13,983 nucleotides of DNA, taken from positions 259,392-273,374 of the forward strand of contig MU631480.1 of assembly GCA_026770615.1 (NCBI GenBank). Reading direction: 5' to 3'. The notes below the pieces were generated by a model that was not told the DNA's origin, searched no databases, and was given only the letters and a program-made list of their open reading frames with translations. Positions 6,559 through 13,306 of this stretch are shown piece by piece. Positions within the stretch are counted from its first letter, which is position 1, and each line of letters starts with the position of its first letter. Made by a program: the position numbers and the translations under genes. Source of the DNA: Pavlovales sp. CCMP2436. Taxonomy: Eukaryota; Haptophyta; Pavlovophyceae; Pavlovales.

Positions 6559-7416
6559 CTACGCGATGTGGCCGCTGTAGCCCTTGCTGAACATGCTCTT
6601 CACCTTGGAGACCTCGGCCGGGATGGTGATCTTCGCCAAGTCAGACGTGGCGGCTGGCGCGTCGATAGCAAAGACGTTGGCGATAGCCTTGTGCGGCTTG
6701 GCCGAGAGCAGGTAGGTCGAGGCGAGGAAGTAGATCGCGACGAGCAGCGCAACGAGCAGCGAGAGCTTGGCCAGGCTGAAAAGCTTGAAGGTCTTGGAGG
6801 CTGGTTTGGCGTCGGCAAGGGACACAAACGGGTTGGCGTCGGCGATGGACACGGATGGGTTGTCGTCGGTGTAGGACACGGACGGGTTGGCGTCGGCGAT
6901 GGACACGGATGGGTTGTCGTCGGCGTAGGACACGGACGAGTTGGCGTCGGCGATGGACACGGACGGGTTGTAGTCGGTGTAGGACGAAGGCACGGACGGG
7001 TTGTAGTCGGCGTAGGACGAAGGCACGGACGGGTTGTAGTCGGCGTAGGACGAAGGCACGGGCTCGTCGTAGTAGTACGAATCGAACTTGGGCTTGGCCG
7101 CCGCCGAGAGGTCGAGCGGCTTGAGGGCGTAGGAGTCCGCCGCGATGACGCGGTCGTAGTAGTACGAATCGAACTTGAGCTTGGCCGCCACCGAGAGGAC
7201 GAGCGGCTCGAGGTCGTAGGAGTCCGCCGGGATGATGGTCACCACGCGCGCGTTGTGAATGGACGGGCCCGTGTTGATCGCGAAGACGCCCTTGAAGGGA
7301 GCGGAGTAGGGGTCGCGCGCGACCTGCACGATGTTGACCGTCTTCTTGTGCGCGGGCTGCGTGACGTCGGAGCCGTTGTAAGTCGACTGCGGGCGCGGCA
7401 TGACAAAGTTGGGGCA
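6559..7416 (-). CDS. Tyr-rich repeat and transmembrane module between gag and protease
   Basis: The frame continues directly from gag after TAG 7417 and ends at TAG 6559; a Met at 7401 could start it independently. It was not recognised as a known domain. Numbering from that Met: residues 1-58 are non-repetitive. Residues 59-116 are two 29-residue repeats around ADSYxLxPLxLSxAAK and KFDSYYYD. Residues 115-147 are three 11-residue units of the type PSSYADYNPSV. Residues 148-192 alternate PSVSIADAN and PSVSYxDDN. A strongly hydrophobic segment follows at about 207-234 (LSLLVALLVAIYFLAST, 6783-6700), then about 46 residues. This looks like a low-complexity ectodomain plus a single membrane pass. 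Copia elements usually have only a short linker here. It may be a captured host gene or an envelope-like gain. Confidence 0.6.
   Translation of the reverse strand, partial: CPNFVMPRPQSTYNGSDVTQPAHKKTVNIVQVARDPYSAPFKGVFAINTGPSIHNARVVTIIPADSYDLEPLVLSVAAKLKFDSYYYDRVIAADSYALKPLDLSAAAKPKFDSYYYDEPVPSSYADYNPSVPSSYADYNPSVPSSYTDYNPSVSIADANSSVSYADDNPSVSIADANPSVSYTDDNPSVSIADANPFVSLADAKPASKTFKLFSLAKLSLLVALLVAIYFLASTYLLSAKPHKAIANVFAIDAPAATSDLAKITIPAEVSKVKSMFSKGYSGHIA
6835..7240 (-). repeat. Nested coding tandem repeats (87, 33 and 54 bp)
   Basis: GTAGTAGTACGAATCGAACTTG recurs at 7069 and 7156 (period 87). GGGTTGTAGTCGG(C/T)GTAGGACGAAGG recurs three times near 6966-7050 (period 33). Below that, 54-bp units alternate GTTGGCGTCGGCGATGGACA with GGTTGTCGTCGG(T/C)GTAGGACA. 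All periods are multiples of three. Confidence 0.85.
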
Positions 7417-8433
7417 CTAGCGCGGGTCGAGTTCGGAAGGGAGGTCACGCACGCGGCACTGGTAGCAGCTTGGCTTGCGGGGAGCGATGAGCGTGTTCTC
7501 GCCCCCGCCGCGGCCGTGCAAGCTTGCGTGGCTGCCGCGTGCGCCGTTGTTGCCACGCGCGCCGCGGCCGACGCGCGCGCCTCCGCGGCCGCGCGTGTCC
7601 TGGCTGGAGCTGCGCGCGTCTGTGCCGGCGCCGATGTAGCTCACGCGCTGGTTGAGGCGCGTGTCGGAGATGCCGGGGCCGTTGACGAGAGTGATCGAGT
7701 TGAGGCTCTCGCGGAGGCTGAGAAGCACGTCGATGGCAGGCTTCGTCGTGTTGTTGGGGTCGTTGATGGTCGACTGAACGAGTGCAGCAAACTCCTGGCC
7801 GAGTCCCTTGAGCGAGATCAGCAGGAAGATGTCTTCCGGCTTGAGCTTGAGGTGGGCGATGGAGTTGAAGGCGCGCTGCACGCGGTCGAGCCACTGTAGC
7901 GGTGTCTCGTGCGCCTGGCGCGCGAGCGAGATGAAGTTCAGCATGCACGCCGCGCGAGACGTGCCAGACATGCCGAGGCAGTACGACTGCAGGCAGCCGA
8001 AGAATCCAGAGAAGCTGATGACGCTGCCAACTTTGGTCGCATAGGCCTTGTGCATCACCGCGCTGAGGATGGTCGGGGTGATGGCCTGCGTGAAGTAGTC
8101 CATGGTCTTGGCCTGGGACAGCAGGCGCTTCTGGTAGTCCTTAAGCGCTTTCTGGTACAGTGGGTCGAGCTCGGCCTTCGAGTAGAGCGGCTTGTAAGCG
8201 TCGTCGACGCCGTCGGGGTCGGGGTATTCGAGCGGCACGACAACGGGGTCTCCATCCAGGATGTCCCCAGGCGGGGGCACAGTGAAGACGAAGCTGAGGT
8301 CAATCTTGTCGTCCGATTGCAGGATCATGATGAGCATCGGGAGCCAGATCGGAAACATCTGCACGTCCTTGAGGGTGCAGTGCTGCATGCGGCGGGAAGT
8401 GCCGCTGGACTCGGAGCCTTGGAGGTCCACCAT
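7417..8433 (-). CDS. gag: Copia Gag polyprotein, ends in TAG
   Basis: This is the capsid/nucleocapsid protein that would form the cytoplasmic virus-like particle. The ATG at 8433 was chosen because upstream in-frame text (8532-8434) is low in protein character. The 338 residues start MVDLQGSESSGTSRRMQ. A typical copia gag core follows, with helices such as QAHETPLQWLDRVQRAFNSI and LKPEDIFLLISLKGL. An RGG-rich nucleic-acid-binding tail comes next (GRGGARVGRGARGNN). At the end is CYQC (7467-7456), the first half of a zinc knuckle, but the expected histidine spacing is absent. After the TAG the frame continues CPNF, so the putative knuckle spans the stop. Confidence 0.85.
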   Translation of the reverse strand: MVDLQGSESSGTSRRMQHCTLKDVQMFPIWLPMLIMILQSDDKIDLSFVFTVPPPGDILDGDPVVVPLEYPDPDGVDDAYKPLYSKAELDPLYQKALKDYQKRLLSQAKTMDYFTQAITPTILSAVMHKAYATKVGSVISFSGFFGCLQSYCLGMSGTSRAACMLNFISLARQAHETPLQWLDRVQRAFNSIAHLKLKPEDIFLLISLKGLGQEFAALVQSTINDPNNTTKPAIDVLLSLRESLNSITLVNGPGISDTRLNQRVSYIGAGTDARSSSQDTRGRGGARVGRGARGNNGARGSHASLHGRGGGENTLIAPRKPSCYQCRVRDLPSELDPR

Positions 8434-8760
8434 ATTGAGCGGCGAGCGGTGTTGAACGCAAGCACTAGCTAAGAGAGGATCAGAGTCCGAGACGCGTGAG
8501 AGTCGAAGGCAGCGAGAGAGAAGATGTCTCAAGAGTCAAGATGCAGAAAGAGATGCGGGGTGTCACAAGATCTCTCAGTAAGTAGAGACCCTGTGGGCCG
8601 AACTGAAGAGGCACGCAGAGCAGCCGCAAATGCCTCAAAGTCGAAAGCCTCGAGAGAGCTCCGGGATATTTAAATCCCGGCGGTACGAAATAAGGATGTC
8701 AGACAGAGCCTCAAGTGAATGAACACTTGGGCTCCCGATAGACCGGGAAGAAGAGATCGA
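8434..8760 (-). promoter_or_regulatory. Copia leader with TATA-like box in a palindrome
   Basis: Upstream of gag the minus strand is pyrimidine-rich with many CTCT tracts. CCGGGATATTTAAATCCCGG (8661-8680) is an inverted repeat with 7-bp arms CCGGGAT/ATCCCGG. On the minus strand its centre reads ATTTAAATA, a plausible TATA box about 230 nt before the gag ATG. A small hairpin CAAGTG-AATGAA-CACTTG lies at about 8712-8729. Confidence 0.4.
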
Positions 8761-9066
8761 TTTTCTAAGAGCTTCAAACGCCCATTTTCAATAAATTAGT
8801 TGTAAGAGCATTAAATGCTTGTTTTTAAAACAGTATTTTAAATAACTCAGGTGCTCTTTTTCCTAAAAATAATTTAAACGGCCGTCGTCCGGAGACCACC
8901 GGCCGTAATGCATATGGAGCAATCGTTGAAGAATGCACTCTTGGGCCATGCGCCGTCGACGCTCGGTAGCCTGACTGCGTTGGGGCTGGCTCGAACGCGC
9001 TGTATGTCAAAGGAATGAGACACAATTTGACATTGCTCCTGCGTGCTATTCCACCCTCGTCCCATA
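8761..9066. other. AT-rich spacer between copia leader and orphan ORF
   Basis: 8780-8880 is strongly AT-rich. A GGCCG inverted repeat flanks TCGTCCGGAGACCA (CGGCCG at 8879, CGGCCG near 8901). An 82-codon minus-strand frame here has no recognisable feature and is not called. Confidence 0.4.
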
Positions 9067-9549
9067 ATGACATTTAAGCGCAGTTTCTATGCGACTAAAA
9101 AAATTCGAGGACTGAAGCGAGCCTCGGACAGGCGTCGCATGCTCAAGGCCGAGGCGGACTCAAGCAGTAGGGTGCGTATCTTGGTAGAGTCTGGTGCATT
9201 TGTTCTCATGTGTTTTGCAATGACCTATAAATCAAATCATACTGTCGGAGGCAGTCTACACTGCAAGAGGGGGGCGGTAATTGAATTCAAGTTTAAATGC
9301 AGATTCGTGCGTATCGAAGGCTCACGCTTATTTGTAACCAGTCCGGATGACGATGCAGCCGATATGCTCCGTGGCGTGGATCTATGGACGACCCGCGTTG
9401 TAGAGGAGCAGAGCATGGTACCACTCGAGATAAAATTGTTTCCGGTAATAGACACTGATGGCAATTGCGAGTTTGAGGTCAACCATTTTGCCGACGTGCG
9501 CCGTTTGCCACTTGGTCGCAGATCAAGGCGGATACGATGGGCATATTGA
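9067..9549 (+). CDS. Orphan hypothetical protein, 160 aa
   Basis: I do not recognise this protein. The ATG at 9067 (MTFKRSFYATKKIRGLKR) was preferred to the in-frame ATG at 9043 because the sequence between looks untranslated. The N-terminus is very basic (KRASDRRRMLKAEADSSSR). A hydrophobic stretch follows (VRILVESGAFVLMCFAMTY), then beta-rich text (GGSLHCKRGAVIEFKFKCRF, SRLFVTSPDDDAADML, PLEIKLFPVIDTDGNCEFEV), and a basic tail RRLPLGRRSRRIRW. The composition is balanced and less GC-biased than the copia and host-like genes. It ends in TGA and faces the ORF at 9742-10110 tail to tail, about 190 bp away. It could belong to the same unit as that ORF, to a virus-derived insert, or be unrelated. 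Confidence 0.45.
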   Translation: MTFKRSFYATKKIRGLKRASDRRRMLKAEADSSSRVRILVESGAFVLMCFAMTYKSNHTVGGSLHCKRGAVIEFKFKCRFVRIEGSRLFVTSPDDDAADMLRGVDLWTTRVVEEQSMVPLEIKLFPVIDTDGNCEFEVNHFADVRRLPLGRRSRRIRWAY

Positions 9550-9741
9550 CGTTAAATTTGAGTGCCATATGGCGCAATAATAAAACATGTGGCTACGAAG
9601 TGATTGTCAAGCTGGTACACTGGGACCCCGTCTAGACAGCGGCATGGTATAATCATGGCCGATACGTTAGATTTGTCCTTACAGGTCGGGATCGATCAGG
9701 AGGCGTACGATCGAGCATTCAGTTGTTACTAGCGATATCAA
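9550..9741. other. Gap between convergent ORFs
   Basis: AT-balanced sequence shared by two converging stop codons. A polyadenylation-like AATAAAA lies at 9577. No ORF or repeat was seen. Confidence 0.3.
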
Positions 9742-10110
9742 TCAAGCGGGGTCTACCGTGACGATCGAGGAGACGATGGTAGCGCCCCGATTATAATAGA
9801 CAATGCGGATATCACCGCTAGAGTCTCCCGTAATACTAGCGATATAGCATCGAGATGATTTATCGTAATCCTCGTTTAAAAGCGTGCTCAATATGCGTGC
9901 GAGTGGGAGCAGCGACTCTGTGCTCGCGTCCATGTCGATTTCAACGTGGCCGTCCGAGTAGACCCAGGCCATTACCCTCAACTCATAATAGCGGTCCATG
10001 CGGCCAAAAATACGCATAAATGCTGCGAGCGCGTTGACCGTACACGCGCGCCTCGCTCCGAAGCGCCTAAAGACGCGCTGGACCATTAACACAGTCGTCT
10101 CGCGTTGCAT
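9742..10110 (-). CDS. Orphan hypothetical protein, 122 aa
   Basis: I do not recognise this protein. It starts at the ATG at 10110 (MQRETTVLMVQRVFRRFGAR). A basic helix comes first, then NALAAFMRIFGRMDRYYELR, then beta-type text (VMAWVYSDGHVEIDMDAST), a helix (LLPLARILSTLLNEDYDK), and a regular strand-like end (RCYIASITGDSSGDIRIVYY). There is no membrane segment or signal peptide. It ends in TGA. Base use is close to that of the convergent ORF at 9067-9549 and unlike the GC-rich retroelement. The alternation of predicted helices and strands argues for a real small folded protein. Expression is unproven. Confidence 0.45.
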   Translation of the reverse strand: MQRETTVLMVQRVFRRFGARRACTVNALAAFMRIFGRMDRYYELRVMAWVYSDGHVEIDMDASTESLLPLARILSTLLNEDYDKSSRCYIASITGDSSGDIRIVYYNRGATIVSSIVTVDPA

Positions 10111-10433
10111 GTTTCCGACGTCAAGTTGAAGGTAGTAGGGCGAGTCGTATGCACTCTCTCTCCATAGGCGATACTATATCGTATCAGGGGGGGGGGGAAA
10201 CCTGTGGCAATTGCTATGAGTTCACCACCAACCTCACCTCTACCACCACCATCCCTGCTGCCAGGATTAACGTCTGACGTCGACCAAGTCAGTGAGTGAC
10301 AACACCTGTTGAACCATGCTGAGCCGCTATATATTTATATTGTATCAGTATCTGTAAACCAAACTTGAATCGAGGCGATTGGCATTCGGCGACATGATGC
10401 CTCTTTAAATCGTCCTATCAATGACAGTGTGTT
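10111..10433. other. Gene-free stretch with G11 tract
   Basis: It contains a run of eleven G (10187-10197), a C/A-rich patch TTCACCACCAACCTCACCTC at 10219, and the right arm of the long-range inverted repeat. No coding frame was seen. Confidence 0.5.
10274..10328 (-). repeat. Right arm of long-range inverted repeat
   Basis: This is the reverse-complement partner of 2184-2239. The similarity stops sharply at GACGTCAG on the inner side and fades into AT-rich sequence on the outer side. The arms could be ends of a large composite element, two dispersed copies of one small repeat, or a shared host motif. Confidence 0.85.
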
Positions 10434-10596
10434 CCTAGGACGCGGCCTATAGCGATGCCTAAGGTCCGACCTGAGTGGTCCTACAGTACATATGATGTGG
10501 CCTAGGCGCGGTGTCTAGGACGCAACCTAGACGGCGTAGGCGCTCCTAAGGTTTTTTTCTATAATCGGCCTAACCCTAACCCGGGTCCTAAGCCCC
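10434..10596. repeat. CTAGG/CCTAAG-rich patch with telomere-like block
   Basis: Degenerate words CCTAGGACGCGGCCT, GCCTAAGG, GGCCTAGGCGCGG, GTCTAGGACGCAACCTAG, CTCCTAAGG and GTCCTAAG recur within about 160 bp. CCTAACCCTAACCC (10569-10582) equals two TTAGGG-type telomere units on the minus strand. It may be a decayed satellite or an interstitial telomere-like remnant. Confidence 0.5.
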
Positions 10597-10662
10597 TCGT
10601 GGACAAGCATCACACTGTAGGATACAGGCTGCCGGAGATCATTAGTCTGTTTATTATGTGCT

Positions 10663-11690
10663 ACAGGTGCAACATGTGCGCAGGCGAGCTGCATTCTGAG
10701 ACGAGCGCGAGCCCGCGGCGGCGCGCGTGGTCACGTTGGCTCGCATTGGAACGATGTTGTCTTGCTGGACGCCCGGCTCGCGCCCCGCCACGGAAGGACG
10801 CCTCACCCTTGCTATCGTCGCACGCATAAGCTCGATGAGGTCGGCTTCCAATTGTTTCTGGGGGCGCTTGTACTCGCGCCATTCGAAGTCCTACGCGTCG
10901 TCGGGCATAGGTGCACACCGCACATCGCACATTGGACATTCTCCGCGTCATCGGGCATAAGCGGACCACCTAGATGGCCCCGCAGCTTCGCCGCTGTACG
11001 ACTAATCCTGTGAGCGAGTCTGCAATTCTGTTCCTTAGTGCTTCATGACGTTTGACCCTTCTAGTCGCAGCCTCCTTGGTCTTCTGCTCAGCGGCCATCA
11101 AAACTGCATCGTCAACCCGTTTCTGCTCAATTTTCTTTGCTTTGCTACTACTTATGTACCCTTAAATTTTTGAGAAATGTTGAGAAGAGCATCCTGCTGG
11201 TGGAGCTGTCTAGCTTTTTACAAATTATACTCGCTCATCACGAGATTGCGGACCAGGGCTAGATTGATATAGGTATTTGGGTACTTGCTTGGGTCGACTT
11301 GAGCGTTCGCCAGGAAATCAAGGCGGTACTGCTTTTGCGTGTCAATAATAAATTGATTTAAATATTATATGGCGAGAAGTTCCACATGAACGCATGCGGG
11401 TCACCTCCGACCTAAAAAAACATGCCGATGTAATGCATCAAACTCTTCGCGCGAGCAGGGTACAAGCTCTGATCGAACGTTTTCGATTTCCTTCAGGTCG
11501 GCTAATTTTAACAGTGCGATCTGCGAAAGTAGTTTCCGGTTGCTCGGTTAAATGGTATTGTACGTCCGTCAACATCGTGAACACGATTGAGCAGCTTAAT
11601 TCAAAAAAAAATGCGATGGCGCCGGAATTGACGTTCACGAGCGTTAGCTCACATGGAAAGCTAGGCGATTTACATACATGAGTCTATCGT
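10663..11690 (-). pseudogene. Decayed gene with many in-frame stops
   Basis: Minus-strand protein-like blocks follow one another in order. They are SGAIAFFFELSCSIVFTMLT; after a frame change IALLKLADLKEIENVRSELV and REEFDALHRHVFLGRR; TGA; ACVHVELLAI; TAA; YLNQFIIDTQKQYRLDFLAN and YPNTYINLALVRNLVMSEY; TAA; KARQLHQQDALLNISQ; TAA. After another frame change come AKKIEQKRVDDAVLMAAEQK and ADSLTGLVVQRR. Then MPDDAENVQCAMCGVHLC leads, after one more shift, into DFEWREYKRPQKQLEADLIE. The CAMCGVHLC cysteine pattern resembles the C-terminal ring of PiggyBac-type transposases, but nothing else confirms this. Three TAA and at least one TGA, one TAG and three frame changes mark a relic. A plus-strand frame (11394-11681) overlaps it and was judged less convincing. 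Confidence 0.5.
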
Positions 11691-11760
11691 CACTTATCAG
11701 CAAGCGCAGTATCCGCCCCCGTTTGTGCGCCTGAGTGACACTACAAAATCGAAATCACGG

Positions 11761-12009
11761 TCAAACTTTTAGAATCGGCACAACGCGCGGCGCGCTCTCG
11801 CGGCTGACCAATAAGTGAGATAGGTACGTGCCGGCTTGCCGACGGGCGCGCCTTGGCGCGTAAGCTATCGCGTGGGCTATCCGCCAGTGCTCCACATTCT
11901 GCTGCAAAAATACCCAACCGTTCACGCGTGCCCCATGATGTATTAGCACGTAGATAAATGTATAACAAACAACACTTAAAAGGATGTTTATTGATTGCGT
12001 CAGGGGTAT
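11761..12009 (-). CDS. Weak hypothetical ORF or relic
   Basis: The open minus-strand frame after TAA 12010 reads INILLSVVCYTFIYVLIHHG, then ARVNGWVFLQQNVEHWRIAH, and ends with PRVVPILKV. It has protein-like character but no clear ATG (only GTG near 11949), so it is more likely an exon fragment or a relic than a gene. The plus strand over part of this interval also has a 64-codon frame (11984-12178) with a hydrophobic stretch SVAVVGLLALLFRAALIAEY. Only one of the two can be real, and possibly neither is. Confidence 0.2.
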   Translation of the reverse strand: MPLTQSINILLSVVCYTFIYVLIHHGARVNGWVFLQQNVEHWRIAHAIAYAPRRARRQAGTYLSHLLVSRESAPRVVPILKV

Positions 12010-12119
12010 TTATGACGCTACTTTTAATAGTGTTGCCGTAGTTGGCCTTTTAGCTTTATTATTTCGCGCAGCTTTGATCGCTGAGTACGGTTCCTTGAAG
12101 CCAGACACACCAGTAAATT

Positions 12120-12204
12120 TTTATTTGTTGTCGACAATAAATAAAAAACCTCATAATACCCAATGTTGGGTATTTTGAGGTTGTTAGTTATTTGTTGTTG
12201 ACAG
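12120..12204. repeat. Palindrome, 17-bp hairpin and direct repeat
   Basis: A 26-bp near-palindrome centred on GTCGAC lies at 12120-12145. Next, AACCTCATAATACCCAA (12147-12163) pairs with TTGGGTATTTTGAGGTT (12166-12182) with one mismatch and a 2-nt loop. TATTTGTTGTCGACAA before the hairpin recurs as TATTTGTTGTTGACAG after it (12189-12204). The structure could be a tiny inverted-repeat insertion or a strong transcript hairpin. Confidence 0.75.
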
Positions 12205-12539
12205 CATAAGTGCATACTAATTAACTAAAGAATTGGAGGCGCGATGTATACGCTGCTGCAGTCTGCTTGCGCATAAATAAAGTCGTGACTAACTAACTTG
12301 GTTTTATACATGTAGAACCATTTTACTTATGTAATTGTAGAGCCAGGCGACTAGGAGGTACTCAGTGGTGCGGTCGGAGCACGCGGCAGGCTCATTAATG
12401 TTTCCGCCAAACCAAAGCCAGGGAGGTAGGAGTGTTGCGGATCCCACATAGCACGGATCCCACGCGGCAGACTCCCTTGGCCTTATTAGAAGACGAGTTT
12501 CAGAGTGCGGCCAGGGGAGGATGCCGGGGCCAGTAGCGC
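12205..12539. other. Gene-free stretch
   Basis: AT-rich to about 12350, then mixed. GGATCCCACATAGCACGGATCCCACGCGG contains a 14-bp spaced direct repeat GGATCCCAC near 12438. No coding frame could be supported. Confidence 0.4.
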
Positions 12540-13285
12540 TCAGAGGAGATCCGAGATGGCCTGCACGTAGTGAGCTCGTGGCGAGTGGCAGGAGCGCTCG
12601 ACGACGCCGCGGCCTGCCCTGCTCGAGTCGCACCTGAAGTGTAGGCACGGCTCAAGGCCGCTCGACGACGCAGTGACGCCGAAGAGCAATCGGCAGAGGC
12701 GCTCGGGTTCGACGCCGACGCTCCATTCGCGCGCGCCACGTGCGCGTGGGCTCGAGGCTCGCCAGACTGAGCACACGTTGTCGATGTCGTGCGTGTGGTC
12801 GAGGTGCATCGACTGCATGGTCGAGGTGCATCGACTGCAGCAGCTCGCGTGCTCTCGGGTCTTCGACGCGCACCTCGAACGCTCGAGGGCACGGGCCGCC
12901 TTCGATCGGGCCCGCGCACACGATCACGCCACTCGTCGGCTCGAACGCGCGCACGAACTGCTCCTTGTAGTGCTTACTCACGTGCGCAACGAACGCCCGC
13001 CAGCGCACCTCGCCCAGATGTGCTCGCATCGGCCCGGACGTGCTCGCAGACACGAGCGCGCTCCACCGTTGCTGACCGCGCTTGCGGAACATTACGCGTG
13101 CCGCCTGGCGTGAGTGGAGGTGGGGGCGCGCTCGCTGGTGTTGGACAATCGCCTCGCCGCCGCCACCCGATGAACGTAGCGCGTGGCGCGGGCGTGCGCT
13201 CGTCGTCATCGCGCGCACCGAGCAAACGCTCCCAATCGGCACCAGAGCGCGCCTCCGCCATTGATAATTTGGTATGGGACGACAT
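12540..13285 (-). pseudogene. HLDH/RCD-type fungal gene disrupted by a 22-bp duplication
   Basis: The ATG at 13285 opens MSSHTKLSMAEARSGADWER. The frame then changes, through an intron or a frameshift somewhere between about 13180 and 13090 (acceptor-like CCTCCACTCACGCCAG), to MFRKRGQQRWSALVSASTSG. It continues VRWRAFVAHVSKHYKEQFVR, FEPTSGVIVCAGPIEGGPC and ARELLQSMHLDH. There a 22-bp tandem duplication (12797-12840) throws it out of frame. The other frame carries on from the duplicate with HTHDIDNVCSVWRAS, PERLCRLLFGVTASSSG and PCLHFRCDSS, to TGA at 12540. The C..G motif, HLDHTHDIDNVC and RCD give a pattern I associate with lineage-specific families of Pucciniomycotina yeasts; this is from general familiarity, not a search. 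The function is unknown; an HNH-like fold is one guess. Confidence 0.55.
12797..12840 (-). repeat. 22-bp tandem duplication, frame-breaking
   Basis: GGTCGAGGTGCATCGACTGC plus two bases occurs twice back to back (12797-12818 and 12819-12840), differing at the last base only. Because 22 is not a multiple of three, the coding frame changes here. Both sides repeat the peptide QSMHLDH. Confidence 0.95.
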
Positions 13286-13306
13286 GTCCCAGTCTGACTC
13301 ATTCAC

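Larger units (their letters stand above)
4102..8725 (-). mobile_element. Ty1/copia-type retrotransposon, 3'-truncated
   Basis: The order gag, extra module, protease, integrase, RT is the copia order. One unshifted frame runs from the ATG at 8433 to the TGA at 4102-4104, broken only by TAG at 7417-7419, 6559-6561, 6220-6222 and 5653-5655. RT ends just after its active-site box. RNase H, a polypurine tract and a 3' LTR are absent. The outer boundary is uncertain: minus-strand TGTTCATTC at 8725 and AACA at 8450 could delimit a 5' LTR of about 276 bp, but no second copy lies in the window to confirm it and no canonical initiator-tRNA binding site follows. The YVDN change in RT suggests it cannot move on its own now. 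Confidence 0.85.

Noticed and set aside
7066..7240. CRISPR-like regular repeats
   Set aside because: The repeats are contiguous coding tandem repeats without spacers, in a eukaryotic retroelement frame.
6517..7899. Long plus-strand frame of 460 codons rich in V, G, R and H
   Set aside because: It is the antisense shadow of the copia gag and repeat module. Its text is low-complexity GVGDGHGWVV-type repetition, while the minus strand carries recognisable domains.
8450..8725. A 5' LTR bounded by TGTT and AACA
   Set aside because: No second copy exists in the window and no tRNA-binding site follows, so it is mentioned only as a possibility and not called as a feature.
11394..11681. Plus-strand 95-codon frame starting MRVTSDLKKHADVMH
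   Set aside because: It is protein-like, but it overlaps the longer chain of minus-strand segments. Without homology it cannot be preferred.
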